Source of the DNA: Roseateles saccharophilus | GTDB lineage: Bacteria; Pseudomonadota; Gammaproteobacteria; Burkholderiales; Burkholderiaceae_C | Length of the DNA: 36,956 nt | Direction of reading: 5' to 3' | NCBI RefSeq assembly: GCF_004342485.1 | Contig: NZ_SMBU01000044.1 | Location: 1-36,956 of the forward strand | In this document: in pieces, positions 22,528-31,920 of the stretch | Position numbering within the stretch: position 1 is the stretch's first letter | Layout of the letters: each line of letters opens with the position of its first letter | Translations under genes and position numbers: made by a program | Notes under the pieces: model-generated | Told to the model about the DNA's origin: nothing | The model's database searches: none | What the model saw: the letters and a program-made list of their open reading frames with translations, nothing else

Positions 22528-23810
22528 GCCTCGACCCACGCGCGCTGCTGCGCCAGCTCTACGACGTGGCCGTGGCCCGCGCGCTGCCGGGGCGCGTTCT
22601 TGCGGCCCATCTGCCAACCCCGCCGAAAGGACGCACGCTGGTGCTCGGCGCCGGCAAGGCGGGCGCGGCGATGGCGCAGGCGCTGGAGGCCGCCTGGCCG
22701 GCCGACGCGCCGCTGTCAGGCCTGGTCATCACGCGCTATGGCCACATCCCCGACGGCTGGCGGCCGCGGCGGCTGGAGGTGGTCGAGGCCGCCCACCCCG
22801 TGCCCGATGCCGCCGGTCTGGCCGCCAGCGCGAGGCTGCTGGCCATGACCCGCGGCCTGACGACCGACGACCTCGTCATCTGCCTGATCTCGGGCGGCGG
22901 CTCGGCGCTGCTGAGCCTGCCCGCGCCGGGGCTGACGTTGGCCGACAAGCAGGCGGTCAATCGGGCGCTGCTGAACAGCGGCGCGGCCATCGGCGAGATG
23001 AACTGCGTGCGCAAGCATCTGTCCGCCATCAAGGGCGGGCGGCTGGCGGCGGCCTGCGCGCCGGCACGCCTGCTGACGATCGCGATCAGCGACGTGCCGG
23101 GCGACGAGCCGGCCGTCATCGCCTCCGGCCCGACGGTGGCCGACGCGACGACCTGCGCCGATGCGCTGGCGATCTGCCGGCGCTACCGCATCGAGCTGCC
23201 GCCCGCCGCTGTCGCCGGCCTGGGCTCGGGCGCCTTCGAGACGCCCAAGCCGGCCGATTTCGCCCAGGCCGGCCACGAGTTCGTCATGCTGGCCACGCCG
23301 CAGATGAGCCTGGAGGCGGCGGCCGAGGCGGCGCGCGTCCAGGGCCTGGCGGCCTACATCCTCAGCGACGAGATCGAGGGCGAGTCGCGCGTCGTCGGCG
23401 GCCTGCACGCAGCCCTGGCCCGCGCGGTCGCGCGTCGCGGCCAGCCCTTTGCGCGGCCCTGCGTGATCCTGTCCGGCGGCGAGACGACGGTCACCGTCGA
23501 CCCGGCCCGCCCCGCCGGCAAGGGGGGCCGGGCCACCGAGTTCCTGCTCGGTTGCGCGCTGGCGCTGCAGGGCGAACCCGGCGTGTACGCGCTGGCCGCC
23601 GACACCGATGGCATCGACGGCGTCGGCCCGCATGCCGGCGCGCTGCTCACGCCCACCAGCCTGGGCCGCGCCCGCGCCCTCGGCCTGAACCCGCAGGCCC
23701 TGCTGGACGGTCACGACAGTGCCAGCTTTTTCGCGCCGCTGGGCGACCTGCTGGTGCCCGGGCCGACGCACACCAACGTGAACGACTTCCGGGCGCTGCT
23801 GATCATTTAG
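22524..23810 (+). CDS. ttuD: Glycerate 2-kinase (MOFRL/GckA family)
   Basis: This 428-residue class II glycerate kinase phosphorylates glycerate to 2-phosphoglycerate. Family signatures are LGAGKAGAAMA (about 41-51), ISGGGSALLSLPAPGL (about 126-141), NCVRKHLSAIKGGRLA (about 161-176) and the C-terminal MOFRL domain with SGGETTVTV and ADTDGIDG. Older annotations call it hydroxypyruvate reductase. In this cluster it completes the route from ureide-derived glyoxylate via glycerate to central metabolism. The start overlaps the puuD stop by four bases. A strong inverted repeat follows immediately after its stop. Confidence 0.92.
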   Translation: MSLDPRALLRQLYDVAVARALPGRVLAAHLPTPPKGRTLVLGAGKAGAAMAQALEAAWPADAPLSGLVITRYGHIPDGWRPRRLEVVEAAHPVPDAAGLAASARLLAMTRGLTTDDLVICLISGGGSALLSLPAPGLTLADKQAVNRALLNSGAAIGEMNCVRKHLSAIKGGRLAAACAPARLLTIAISDVPGDEPAVIASGPTVADATTCADALAICRRYRIELPPAAVAGLGSGAFETPKPADFAQAGHEFVMLATPQMSLEAAAEAARVQGLAAYILSDEIEGESRVVGGLHAALARAVARRGQPFARPCVILSGGETTVTVDPARPAGKGGRATEFLLGCALALQGEPGVYALAADTDGIDGVGPHAGALLTPTSLGRARALGLNPQALLDGHDSASFFAPLGDLLVPGPTHTNVNDFRALLII

Positions 23811-23811
23811 G

Positions 23812-23857
23812 GCCTGTTCACCCCACGGCGCGGCCTGCTGCCGTGGGGTGAACAGGC
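23812..23857. terminator. Perfect 18-bp inverted repeat after ttuD
   Basis: Arms GCCTGTTCACCCCACGGC and GCCGTGGGGTGAACAGGC pair without mismatch around a 10-base loop, one base after the ttuD stop. No T-run follows, so it may act as an mRNA 3' stabiliser or a Rho-assisted end rather than a simple intrinsic terminator. It could also be a copy of a dispersed palindromic element; that needs a genome-wide comparison. Confidence 0.7.
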
Positions 23858-23925
23858 ACTCAGTCGTGGCAAGGCCGCGGCCTTCGTCCTAGACTGGGCC
23901 GACCGCCACTCGCCGGGGGACCGTG

Positions 23926-24765
23926 ATGACAGCCGCTGCGGAACGCTTCTTCGTCAGGCACAACGCCCTGCCCACCATGCCCGAGGTGGCCTCGCGGCTG
24001 CTGAAGAGCTTCGACGACGACAGCGTGGGGCTGTCGCAGATCGCCGCGCTGATCGAAAAAGACGGCGCGCTGACGGCCAGGGTGCTGCGCCTGGCGAACA
24101 CGGCCCACTACAGCCCTTCGCACCAGATCGGCAGCGTCGTCGACGCAGCCCATGCGCTGGGCCTGGAGACGCTGCGCAACCTCGCGATGGCGGCCTGCCT
24201 GAGCGGCGCCTTCCCGAGCGTGAAGGGCCTGGACCGCGCCGTCTTCTGGCGCCACAGCGTCGCCACGGCCAATTACGCGCGCATCCTGGCCCGCATGCTG
24301 GGTGCCGATGGCGGCACGTCCGACACCGCCTATCTCGCCGGCCTGATGCTGCGCACCGGCCAGCTGCTGATGGCCGCGGACGAGCCGCATCTGGTGGCCG
24401 ACGTCGAGGCCCACGCGGCCGAGCCGGGCAGCCGCTTCTCGCTCGAGGAGCACCGTTTCGGCTGCACCCATGCCGACGTGACCGCATCGCTCGCGACGCA
24501 CTGGCAGTTTCCGGCGGCGCTGGTCGAGGCCTTCAAGGATGCGAATGCGCCGCTGGAGATCCGCCCCTTCTCGCTGATCGCCGCGGTGCTGCATGTGGCC
24601 GAGGTGCTGGCCGACGCCGCCGAGCATCACGACGAGCCGGTGCATGCGCTGAAGATGGCCGTGCCCGAGCTGATCGAGCACCTGCACCTGGATCTGGAGC
24701 TGCTGGCCGCCAGGATCGCCGCCACCGGCGACCCGGCGGCCGAGGTCGAGCAGATGCTGCATTGA
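23926..24765 (+). CDS. HDOD domain protein
   Basis: A 279-residue protein consisting almost entirely of an HDOD domain, a relative of HD phosphohydrolases found in signalling proteins. LPTMPEVASRLL (about 15-26), a long helical region with LLAxxxxxT-like ALTARVLRLANTAHYS, and FWRHSVATANYARILAR (about 106-122) are visible. Such proteins are usually regulators linked to stress, c-di-GMP or chemotaxis, and lack a proven enzyme activity. The ATG at 23926 sits five bases after GGGGGA, a better distance than the GTG at 23923. It stands alone, converging on the GYD gene. Confidence 0.88.
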   Translation: MTAAAERFFVRHNALPTMPEVASRLLKSFDDDSVGLSQIAALIEKDGALTARVLRLANTAHYSPSHQIGSVVDAAHALGLETLRNLAMAACLSGAFPSVKGLDRAVFWRHSVATANYARILARMLGADGGTSDTAYLAGLMLRTGQLLMAADEPHLVADVEAHAAEPGSRFSLEEHRFGCTHADVTASLATHWQFPAALVEAFKDANAPLEIRPFSLIAAVLHVAEVLADAAEHHDEPVHALKMAVPELIEHLHLDLELLAARIAATGDPAAEVEQMLH

Positions 24766-24766
24766 G

Positions 24767-24796
24767 CCCCGGCCCAGCGGGCCCGCCGGGCCGGGG
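24767..24796. terminator. Hairpin between convergent HDOD and GYD genes
   Basis: CCCCGGCCC and GGGCCGGGG form a perfect 9-bp GC stem around a 12-base loop, starting right after the HDOD stop and ending seven bases before the GYD stop. It may end both convergent transcripts. No T-run is present. Confidence 0.5.
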
Positions 24797-24803
24797 GCCA
24801 ACA

Positions 24804-25097
24804 TCAGGGCATCTTGGCAATGATGGCCTTGGTCTCGTCGGCGCTGAAGGCACGCAGTGTCTGCGCACGGACGTTGCCCATGCTGGCGATGGCCATGCCG
24901 AAAGCGGCCGCCATCGCCTCGTCCTTGGCCTCGAATTCGCAGACGAAGTCGTACTGGCCCAGCGTCCAGTGCACGGACTTGAAGGTGATGCCGTATTCCT
25001 TGGCCATCTTCTGGGCCGCCTCGGACCGCGACACGGTCTCCTTGATCGTCTTTGCGCCCTGGTCCGTGAAGTTCATCAGGCTGATATAGGTCGCCAT
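24804..25097 (-). CDS. GYD domain protein
   Basis: A small cytoplasmic protein of 97 residues that fits the GYD domain family. The family name motif appears as GQYDFV (47-52). YISLMNFTDQGAKTIKET at 4-21 is the typical N terminus, and the C-terminal half has TLRAFSADE. The biochemical role of the family is unknown. The start at 25097 has AGGAG at a good distance. It is divergent from the DUF3857 gene, with a 235-base gap that holds no other feature I recognise. Confidence 0.88.
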   Translation of the reverse strand: MATYISLMNFTDQGAKTIKETVSRSEAAQKMAKEYGITFKSVHWTLGQYDFVCEFEAKDEAMAAAFGMAIASMGNVRAQTLRAFSADETKAIIAKMP

Positions 25098-25332
25098 GGA
25101 GGTTCTCCTTGCAGGCTTGCAGCGGGGACCTGGAATCGGGGTGGGGCCAGGCCGCCGCGGATCCCCGCGCGCCGGCCGGCCCTGGGCCGCTGCGCTTGCT
25201 GCCGCGGCGGCCCGAGCAGGCTACGCCTGAATCGCCGCCCTGTCTGGTCCCGCGCCGCTGCGCATGCTGAAAACTGACGAGGCCCGGCATGACGCACTGC
25301 ACAATCCCTGCCGCGACAAGCCGGGAGGCGCG

Positions 25333-28212
25333 ATGAGTTCGAAGTTCTGGCCAGCGTTCTTTTTGCTGACCCTGTTCCTGGGCCAGGCCTCGGCTCAGAC
25401 GCCGCCGGCCAAGCCGGTGGTGGCCAAGGGCGCCAAGGCCGTCTCGCCCTATCCGGCCGTGCCTGCCGGCGCGGGCTACCGTTTCGGCCCGGCGCCGGCC
25501 TGGGTCAAGCCGCTGCCGGTGGCCGGCGCCGCGGCGGCCCAACCGGCTGCACCCGGCGCGAAGGCGCGGCGCGAGCCGCTGGTGGACATGCAGGTGCAGC
25601 TCGCGCCCCGCTCCGCGACGGCCAGCTACCTGCATCTGCAGCGCGTGGCCCTGGACAGCTCCACGCTGCGCGAGGTCTCGGAGCCGCAGATCAGCTTCAA
25701 CCCTGCCTACCAGCAGCTCGTCATCCACCAGATCGGCGTCATCCGTGACGGCCGGCGCGAGGACAGGCTGAAGGACGCCCGCATCGAGCTGATGCGCCGC
25801 GAGCAGCAGCTCGAGCGCCAGATGATCGATGGCGTGCGCACGGCGCTGGTCGTCATCGCCGACGTGCGCGTGGGCGACGTCGTCGACGTGGCCTACACGG
25901 TGGAGGGTGAGAACCCCATCTTCGAGGGCCGCTTCGCGGCGCTGCTGCATGTCGCGGCCGACGCGCCCATCGACCGCCTGCACCTGCGCATCGAGGGCCC
26001 GCCGCAGCGGCAGCTGCAGGTCAGGGGCATCGCCACCGACCTCGTGCCCGAGCGCTTCGAGGAGGGGGGCCGCCAGGTGCTGCGCCTGGTGCGCGAGCAT
26101 GTCGCGCCGGTCGTCGACGAGGCCGCCACCCCGCCCTGGTTCAAGGTCTACCCGGCCCTGCATGTCAGCGAATACGGCAGCTGGGCCGAGGTGGACCAGT
26201 GGGCGCAGCGCCTGTTCGCGCCCGAACCCATGCAGCCGGCCGTGGCCGAGCGCGTCGCCGCGATCAAGGCCGAGGGCGGCACGCCCGAGCAGCAGGTGGC
26301 CGCGGCACTGCGCTTCGTGCAGGACGAGGTGCGCTACTTCTCCGTCAGCCTGGGCGAGAGCTCGCACCGGCCCAAGGCCCCGTCGAAGACGCTGGCCGAG
26401 CGCCTGGGCGATTGCAAGGACAAGGTCATGCTGCTGAACGCACTGCTGGCCGGCTTGGGGCTAGACGCCAGGCCCACGCTGGTGTCCATGCAGCGCAACC
26501 GCGGCCTGGTCAACTTCCTGCCTTCGCATGACAGCTTCGACCACGTCATCAGCCGCGTGCAGGTCGGCGAGCAGGTCTATTTCCTCGACCCGACGATCAA
26601 CGGCCAGGGCCTGACGCTGGACAGGCGCGGCTACTACCCCTACGGCGCCGGCCTGGTCGTCGGTGGCCAGGCTCCGGGTGAAAGCGAGGCGCCCGTCGCC
26701 ATCGCGCCGCCGGCCTTCGCGGTGGACGCGATGAGCTACCGCCAGGACTGGGACCTGTCCGACCTGAAGCGCCCCGCCCGGCTGACCACGTCCTTCAAGG
26801 CCAGCGGCCTGGCCGCCGAGCGCTGGCGCGCCATGGTGGCCCAGGCCGGCACCGACCGCCTGGCCGAGGCCATCGGCGGGCATTACGTCAAGGCCGTGCC
26901 CGGCCTGGTCAGCGTCGGCACGCCGGTGCTGGTGGACGACCGCGCGGCCAACGAGCTCGAGCTCAGGCTGGCCTTCGAGCATCCCGCGCCGGGCGTGTAC
27001 GCGCGCGGCATGCTGGAGCTGGAGCTGCCGGCCATCGAGCTGGGTGACGCGCTGGCCCTGCCGCCCGAGGCGCGCCGGCGCTACCCCTTCATGCTGGACG
27101 GCCCCCGCCGCATGGAGCTGCGCATCGCCGTCACCGGCCCGCAGCCCTTCACGGCCGCGCCGCCGGCGCCACAACAGGTCGCCGACAAGCACTTCAGCTT
27201 GCAATCCCGCGTGGAGACCCAGGGCAGCAGCCTCGTCGCCGTCAGCCGCTACGAGCGGCGCGGCGACGAGGTACTGCCGGCCGACCTCGAGGGCTACCGC
27301 GAGCGCGTCGGCCGCGCGCGGCAGCTGTCCAGCAGCCGGGCCCGGATGGCGCTGCTGGACTTCCGCGACAAGTCGCTGGAGCCCGAGTTCGCCGCCATCG
27401 ACCTGCGCCTGGCCAAGTACCGCGGCACGCGGCCCGACGCGCTGCTGCAGATCCTGCAGGCCAGCGAGATCACCCGCCTGGTCGGGCAGCTGCTGCTGCC
27501 CAGGCTGGAGCCCGGCAGCCGCCTCGCGGCCCGCGTGCTGGCCGAGCGCGCCCAGGCCGGCAACACCCTGGGCGACTTCGCCGGCGCGCTGCGCGATGCC
27601 GAACTCGCCCTGCAGGGCCAGCCGCCCGCCGAGGAGGCCGCCGCCGCGCTGGAGGCCAAGGGCGTGGCCCTGGTCGGCCTGGCACGGCCGGCCGAGGCGC
27701 TGGCCGCCTTCAGCAGCCAGGCCCGGCTCGACAGCGGCAGCCGGCCCGGCGCCTGGCTGGGCACAGCCCACTTCATGCTGGGCGACTACGCCCAGGCCGA
27801 GGCGGCGCTGCGCGACAACGCCGCCAACGTCAGCGGCGAGGCGCGCCACTTCACGCTGCTGTGGCTCTACCTCGCGGCCGAGCGCCAGGGCGGGCGTGGT
27901 CAGGCCGCCATCGCCGACGAGGTGGCCAGCGTGGACAGCACGCGCGAGGAATGGGGCGGCGTGCTGCTGCGCTACCTGGGCGGCGCACTGGACCGCGACG
28001 CGCTGCTGAAGGCCGCGCGCGCCAAGCCCGAGCAGGAGAGGCTGCGCCTGGCTGAGGCCTATTTCTTCATCGGCCAGCAGCTCGCGGCCCAGGGCCGGCG
28101 CGGCGAGGCGCTGCCGTGGTTCGAGCGCACGGTGTCGACCCAGGCCGTGCCCTACCGCGAAGTCACGCTTGCGCAGTGGGAGCTGCGCCGAGGCCCGAAC
28201 GAGAGGCCGTGA
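25333..28212 (+). CDS. DUF3857 and transglutaminase-like protein with TPR-like tail
   Basis: A large exported or periplasmic protein of 959 residues. A signal peptide (about 1-22, ending SAQ) is followed by a DUF3857 domain and then a transglutaminase-like fold. Candidate catalytic residues are Cys361 in LGDCKDK, His404 in FDHV and Asp419 in FLDPT, in the order and spacing of transglutaminase/protease-like enzymes. The C-terminal third (about 720-950) is Ala/Leu-rich with helical TPR-like repeats. The ATG at 25333 is preceded by GGGAGG. The function is unknown; such proteins are often found next to envelope genes, and lolC follows after 66 bases. Confidence 0.85.
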   Translation: MSSKFWPAFFLLTLFLGQASAQTPPAKPVVAKGAKAVSPYPAVPAGAGYRFGPAPAWVKPLPVAGAAAAQPAAPGAKARREPLVDMQVQLAPRSATASYLHLQRVALDSSTLREVSEPQISFNPAYQQLVIHQIGVIRDGRREDRLKDARIELMRREQQLERQMIDGVRTALVVIADVRVGDVVDVAYTVEGENPIFEGRFAALLHVAADAPIDRLHLRIEGPPQRQLQVRGIATDLVPERFEEGGRQVLRLVREHVAPVVDEAATPPWFKVYPALHVSEYGSWAEVDQWAQRLFAPEPMQPAVAERVAAIKAEGGTPEQQVAAALRFVQDEVRYFSVSLGESSHRPKAPSKTLAERLGDCKDKVMLLNALLAGLGLDARPTLVSMQRNRGLVNFLPSHDSFDHVISRVQVGEQVYFLDPTINGQGLTLDRRGYYPYGAGLVVGGQAPGESEAPVAIAPPAFAVDAMSYRQDWDLSDLKRPARLTTSFKASGLAAERWRAMVAQAGTDRLAEAIGGHYVKAVPGLVSVGTPVLVDDRAANELELRLAFEHPAPGVYARGMLELELPAIELGDALALPPEARRRYPFMLDGPRRMELRIAVTGPQPFTAAPPAPQQVADKHFSLQSRVETQGSSLVAVSRYERRGDEVLPADLEGYRERVGRARQLSSSRARMALLDFRDKSLEPEFAAIDLRLAKYRGTRPDALLQILQASEITRLVGQLLLPRLEPGSRLAARVLAERAQAGNTLGDFAGALRDAELALQGQPPAEEAAAALEAKGVALVGLARPAEALAAFSSQARLDSGSRPGAWLGTAHFMLGDYAQAEAALRDNAANVSGEARHFTLLWLYLAAERQGGRGQAAIADEVASVDSTREEWGGVLLRYLGGALDRDALLKAARAKPEQERLRLAEAYFFIGQQLAAQGRRGEALPWFERTVSTQAVPYREVTLAQWELRRGPNERP

Positions 28213-28278
28213 TCGGGCAGGAGGCTGGGGCCGCCAGTTACCATGCCGGCCCCATGCCCGACGCCGCACATCCGCCCC

Positions 28279-29538
28279 ATGTCCCTGCCGTTTGAACTCC
28301 AGGTCGGCTGGCGCTACGTCCGCGCCGGCCGGGGCGGGCGGCGCAACCGCTTCATCAGCTTCATCTCGGGCGTGTCCATGGTGGGCATCGCGCTGGGCGT
28401 GATGGCCCTCATCGTCGTGCTGTCGGTCATGAACGGCTTCCAGCAGGAGGTGCGCGACCGCATGCTCAACGTCATCGCCCACGTCGAGCTGCTGGATTAC
28501 GCCGGCCAGGCCCTGCCCGACTGGCAGGCCACGGCGGCCAAGGCGCGGGCCAACCCCGAGGTCGTCGGCGCGGCGCCCTTCATCGCCACGCAGAGCCTGA
28601 TCGCCCACGGCGGCGACGACATGCGCGGCGCCGTCATCCGCGGCATCTCACCGGCCGACGAGGCCCAGGTCACCGGCCTGGGCGCCCAGCTCAAGGACGC
28701 GGCCTTCGCCAAGCTGCAGCCGGGTGCCTGGAACATCGTGCTGGGTGCCGAGCTGGCCCGCCAGCTCAATGTGGGCGTGGGCGACAAGGTCACGCTGGTG
28801 GCGCCGGGCGGTCAAGTCACGCCGGCCGGCGTCGTGCCGCGGCTGCGTGCGTTCACGGTGGCGGGCACCTTCAGCGCCGGCCACTACGAGTACGACTCGG
28901 GCCTGGCCATGGTCCACCTCGACGACGCGGCCAAGCTCTTCCGTACCGGCGGCCCGACCGGCGTGCAGCTGCGGCTGCGCGACGTGCACGAGTCCCGCCG
29001 CGTGGCCGGTGAACTGGCGCGCAGCATGGGCCCCGACATCCTGGTGCGCGACTGGACGCGCGCCAACGCGACCTGGTTCGACGCCGTGCAGATCGAGAAA
29101 CGCATGATGAGCATCGTGCTGTCGCTGATCGTCGCCGTCGCGGCCTTCAACCTTGTCTCCACGCTGGTGATGACGGTGACCGACAAGCAGAGCGACATCG
29201 CCATCCTGCGCACCCTGGGCGCCAGCCCGCGCTCCATCATGGGCATCTTCATCGTGCAGGGGGCCGTGTCCGGCGTCATCGGCACGCTGGCCGGCGTGGT
29301 GCTGGGCCTGCTCGTGGCCTTCAACATCGACATCATCGTGCCGGCCATCGAGCATCTGCTGAACGTCAGCTTCCTGCCCGGCAGCATCTACGTCATCAGC
29401 CAGATGCCCAGCGACCCGCAGCAGGGCGACATCGTGCCCATCGCCCTCGTGTCCCTGGTGCTGGCCTTCCTGGCCACCCTCTACCCGAGCTGGCGCGCCA
29501 GCCGCGTGCAGCCGGCGGAGGCGCTGCGCTATGAATGA
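28279..29538 (+). CDS. lolC: Lipoprotein-releasing ABC transporter permease (LolC/LolE)
   Basis: The membrane subunit of the Lol exporter, which lifts outer-membrane lipoproteins from the inner membrane. The protein is 419 residues, the normal length. The cytoplasmic N terminus with [13 protein letters not shown] (6-18) leads to the first helix (about 33-53, [20 protein letters not shown]). A large periplasmic domain follows, then three helices from about 274 onward, with the coupling segment [11 protein letters not shown] near 312-322 contacting LolD. One permease gene is present here, so the complex may be a homodimer of the LolF/LolC type. lolD overlaps its end by eight bases. Confidence 0.95.
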   Translation: MSLPFELQVGWRYVRAGRGGRRNRFISFISGVSMVGIALGVMALIVVLSVMNGFQQEVRDRMLNVIAHVELLDYAGQALPDWQATAAKARANPEVVGAAPFIATQSLIAHGGDDMRGAVIRGISPADEAQVTGLGAQLKDAAFAKLQPGAWNIVLGAELARQLNVGVGDKVTLVAPGGQVTPAGVVPRLRAFTVAGTFSAGHYEYDSGLAMVHLDDAAKLFRTGGPTGVQLRLRDVHESRRVAGELARSMGPDILVRDWTRANATWFDAVQIEKRMMSIVLSLIVAVAAFNLVSTLVMTVTDKQSDIAILRTLGASPRSIMGIFIVQGAVSGVIGTLAGVVLGLLVAFNIDIIVPAIEHLLNVSFLPGSIYVISQMPSDPQQGDIVPIALVSLVLAFLATLYPSWRASRVQPAEALRYE

Positions 29539-30217
29539 GCTCGTCGTACAGGCCACCGGCCTGACCCGCCGCTTCCACGAGGGCAGCCTGGACGTGACCG
29601 TGCTGCGCGGCATCGACCTCGCCGTGAAGCGGGGCGAGACCCTGGCCATCGTCGGCGCCTCGGGCTCGGGCAAGAGCACGCTGCTGCACCTGCTCGGTGG
29701 CCTGGATGCGCCCACCGCCGGCGGCGTCACGCTGATGGGCCGCGCGCTGGCCGGCATGGACGAGGCCGAGCGCGGCCACTGGCGCAACCAGCACCTGGGC
29801 TTCGTCTACCAGTTCCATCACCTGCTGCCCGAGTTCAGCGCGCTGGACAACGTCGCGATGCCGCTGCGCATCCGCCGGCAGACGCCGGCCGAGGCTCGCG
29901 CCGCAGCGGCCGACATGCTGGCCCGCGTCGGCCTGAAGGACCGCGGCCTGCACCGCCCGGCCGAGCTGTCCGGCGGCGAGCGCCAGCGCGTCGCGATTGC
30001 CCGTGCACTGGTCGCGCGGCCGGCCTGCGTGCTGGCCGACGAGCCCACCGGCAACCTCGACCGCGACACGGCCGACGCCGTCTTCGCGCTGATGCTGGAG
30101 CGCGCCCGCGAGCAGGGCACGGCCTTCATCCTCGTCACCCACGACCGCGACCTCGCGGCGCGCTGCGACCGGCAACTGCGACTGGTTGCGGGGCAATTCC
30201 AATCGACTCCTGCATGA
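29531..30217 (+). CDS. lolD: Lipoprotein-releasing ABC transporter ATPase LolD
   Basis: This 228-residue ATPase powers the Lol exporter. Walker A is GASGSGKST (42-50), the ABC signature is LSGGERQR (about 147-154), and Walker B is ACVLADEP (about 166-173), followed by the LolD-type [19 protein letters not shown] near the Q-loop is typical of LolD. It overlaps lolC by eight bases and purU by four, so the three are probably translated from one message. Confidence 0.96.
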   Translation: MNELVVQATGLTRRFHEGSLDVTVLRGIDLAVKRGETLAIVGASGSGKSTLLHLLGGLDAPTAGGVTLMGRALAGMDEAERGHWRNQHLGFVYQFHHLLPEFSALDNVAMPLRIRRQTPAEARAAAADMLARVGLKDRGLHRPAELSGGERQRVAIARALVARPACVLADEPTGNLDRDTADAVFALMLERAREQGTAFILVTHDRDLAARCDRQLRLVAGQFQSTPA

Positions 30218-31071
30218 CCATGCCGCGCTTTGTTCTCAAGCTCTCCTGCCCGGACCGCGCCGGCATCGTGCACGCGGTGACCGGCGTGCTGCTGCAGCAG
30301 GGCGGCAACATCGTCACCTCCCACCAGCACGGCGACCCCGACCATGCGCGCTTCTTCATGCGCATCGAGTTCGAGGCCCAGGCGGAAGAGGGGGCGCTGC
30401 AGGCCGCCTTCGCGCCGCTGGCGGCGCAGTTCGGCATGGATTGGGAGCTGGTGGCGCGTGCCCGCAAGACCCGTGTGCTGCTGCTGGTGTCCAAGCTCGG
30501 CCACTGCCTGAACGACCTGCTGTTCCGCGTGCAGACCGGGCATCTGAATGTCGAGATCCCGGCCATCGTGTCCAACCACCGCGACTTCTACCAGCTCGCG
30601 GCCTCGCACAACATTCCCTTCCACCACTTCCCGCTGCTGGGCGCGACGGACGCGCAGAAGGCCGCGCAGGAGGCCAAGATCCGCGAGGTCATGGCCGACA
30701 ACGACATCGACCTCGTCGTGCTGGCGCGCTATATGCAGATCCTGTCGCCGGAGCTGTGCCGCGATCTGTCGGGCAAGGCCATCAACATCCACCACAGCTT
30801 CCTGCCCAGCTTCAAGGGCGCCAAGCCCTACCACCAAGCCTATGAGCGCGGCGTGAAGCTGATCGGCGCGACCGCCCACTACGTGACCAGCGACCTCGAC
30901 GAGGGCCCCATCATCGAGCAGGAGGTCGCGCGCATCGACCACAGCTACACGCCCGAGCAGCTCGTCGGCATCGGCCGCGACATGGAATGCGTGGCGCTGG
31001 CACGGGCCATCCAGTGGCATGCCGAGCATCGCGTGCTGCTGAACGGCAACCGGACCGTCGTCTTCCGCTGA
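30214..31071 (+). CDS. purU: Formyltetrahydrofolate deformylase
   Basis: PurU hydrolyses 10-formyltetrahydrofolate to formate and tetrahydrofolate and balances one-carbon units. The protein is 285 residues. An N-terminal ACT domain (about 5-85) is followed by a formyltransferase-like catalytic domain with [10 protein letters not shown] (191-200, catalytic Asn191 and His193) and SDLDEGPII (226-234, Asp229). The start overlaps the lolD stop as ATGA; a second ATG six bases later is also possible. The coupling to lolD looks positional rather than functional. Confidence 0.96.
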   Translation: MTMPRFVLKLSCPDRAGIVHAVTGVLLQQGGNIVTSHQHGDPDHARFFMRIEFEAQAEEGALQAAFAPLAAQFGMDWELVARARKTRVLLLVSKLGHCLNDLLFRVQTGHLNVEIPAIVSNHRDFYQLAASHNIPFHHFPLLGATDAQKAAQEAKIREVMADNDIDLVVLARYMQILSPELCRDLSGKAINIHHSFLPSFKGAKPYHQAYERGVKLIGATAHYVTSDLDEGPIIEQEVARIDHSYTPEQLVGIGRDMECVALARAIQWHAEHRVLLNGNRTVVFR

Positions 31072-31086
31072 GTTACAACGAGAGGC

Positions 31087-31920
31087 ATGTGGATCGACAC
31101 CCACTGCCACCTCGACGCGGCCGAGTTCGACGCCGACCGTGACGGCGTGGTCGCGCGGGCGCGGGCGGCGGGTCTCACGCAGATTGTCATCCCCGCTGTT
31201 GAGGCGGCCAACTTCGACAGCGTGCGCCTGCTGGCGATCCGCCAGGGCTTCGCCTATGCGCTGGGCATCCACCCGCTCTATGTGATGCGGGCCAGCGAGG
31301 GCGACCTCGCCGTGCTGGCCGAGGCGCTGGCCACGCACCACATCGACCCGCGCCTCGTCGCCGTCGGCGAGATCGGCCTGGACTTCTTCGTGCCCGGGTT
31401 GGATGCCGCGACCCAGCAGCATTTCTACGTCGAGCAGCTCAGGCTCGCGAAGCGCTTCGAGCTGCCCGTCATCCTGCATGTGCGCCGCAGCGCGGACCAG
31501 CTGCTGGCCGGCCTGCGCCGCGTCGGCTTCACGCGGGGCGGTATTGCGCATGCCTTCAATGGCAGCGAGCAGCAGGCCCGGGCCTTCATCGACCTCGGCT
31601 TCAAGCTCGGCTTCGGCGGGACGTTGACCTTCGAGCGCTCGCTGCAGATCCGCCGCCTGGCGGCCTCATTGCCCGAAGAGGCCTTGGTGCTGGAGACCGA
31701 CGCGCCCGACATCCCGCCGCAGTGGCTCTACAAGACGGCCGGGCAGCGCGCGGCCGGCGCGACCGCGCGCAACGAGCCGGGCGAACTGCCGCGCGTCGCC
31801 GCGAGCCTGGCCGCACTGCGCGGCTGGACGCCGGAGCGGACGGCCGCCATCACGACGGCCAATGCGCAGGAAGCGCTTCAGCGGTTGCGCGGGCTGATGG
31901 GTGTTTCCGGCACCGGGTAG
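31087..31920 (+). CDS. TatD family metal-dependent hydrolase
   Basis: A 277-residue TIM-barrel nuclease/hydrolase. Metal ligands are all present: His6 and His8 in DTHCHLD, Glu95 in GEIGLDF, His131 in ILHVRR, His155 in AHAFNG and Asp205 in ETDAPD. TatD proteins act as 3'-5' exonucleases in DNA repair and related processes, but the substrate of each paralogue varies. Its 3' end overlaps the convergent mscS gene by 43 bases, and it starts 15 bases after purU. Confidence 0.94.
   Translation: MWIDTHCHLDAAEFDADRDGVVARARAAGLTQIVIPAVEAANFDSVRLLAIRQGFAYALGIHPLYVMRASEGDLAVLAEALATHHIDPRLVAVGEIGLDFFVPGLDAATQQHFYVEQLRLAKRFELPVILHVRRSADQLLAGLRRVGFTRGGIAHAFNGSEQQARAFIDLGFKLGFGGTLTFERSLQIRRLAASLPEEALVLETDAPDIPPQWLYKTAGQRAAGATARNEPGELPRVAASLAALRGWTPERTAAITTANAQEALQRLRGLMGVSGTG

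Noticed and set aside
23812-23857. Insertion-sequence end or mobile-element remnant
   Set aside because: No transposase, target-site duplication or second copy is visible in the window, so only a hairpin is claimed.
26461-28608. Minus-strand open frame of 715 codons opposite the DUF3857 gene
   Set aside because: Antisense shadow with repetitive Gly/Gln/Arg/Ala composition and no motif.
29818-31551. Minus-strand open frame of 577 codons opposite lolD, purU and tatD
   Set aside because: It runs across three well-supported genes on the other strand and shows no domain.
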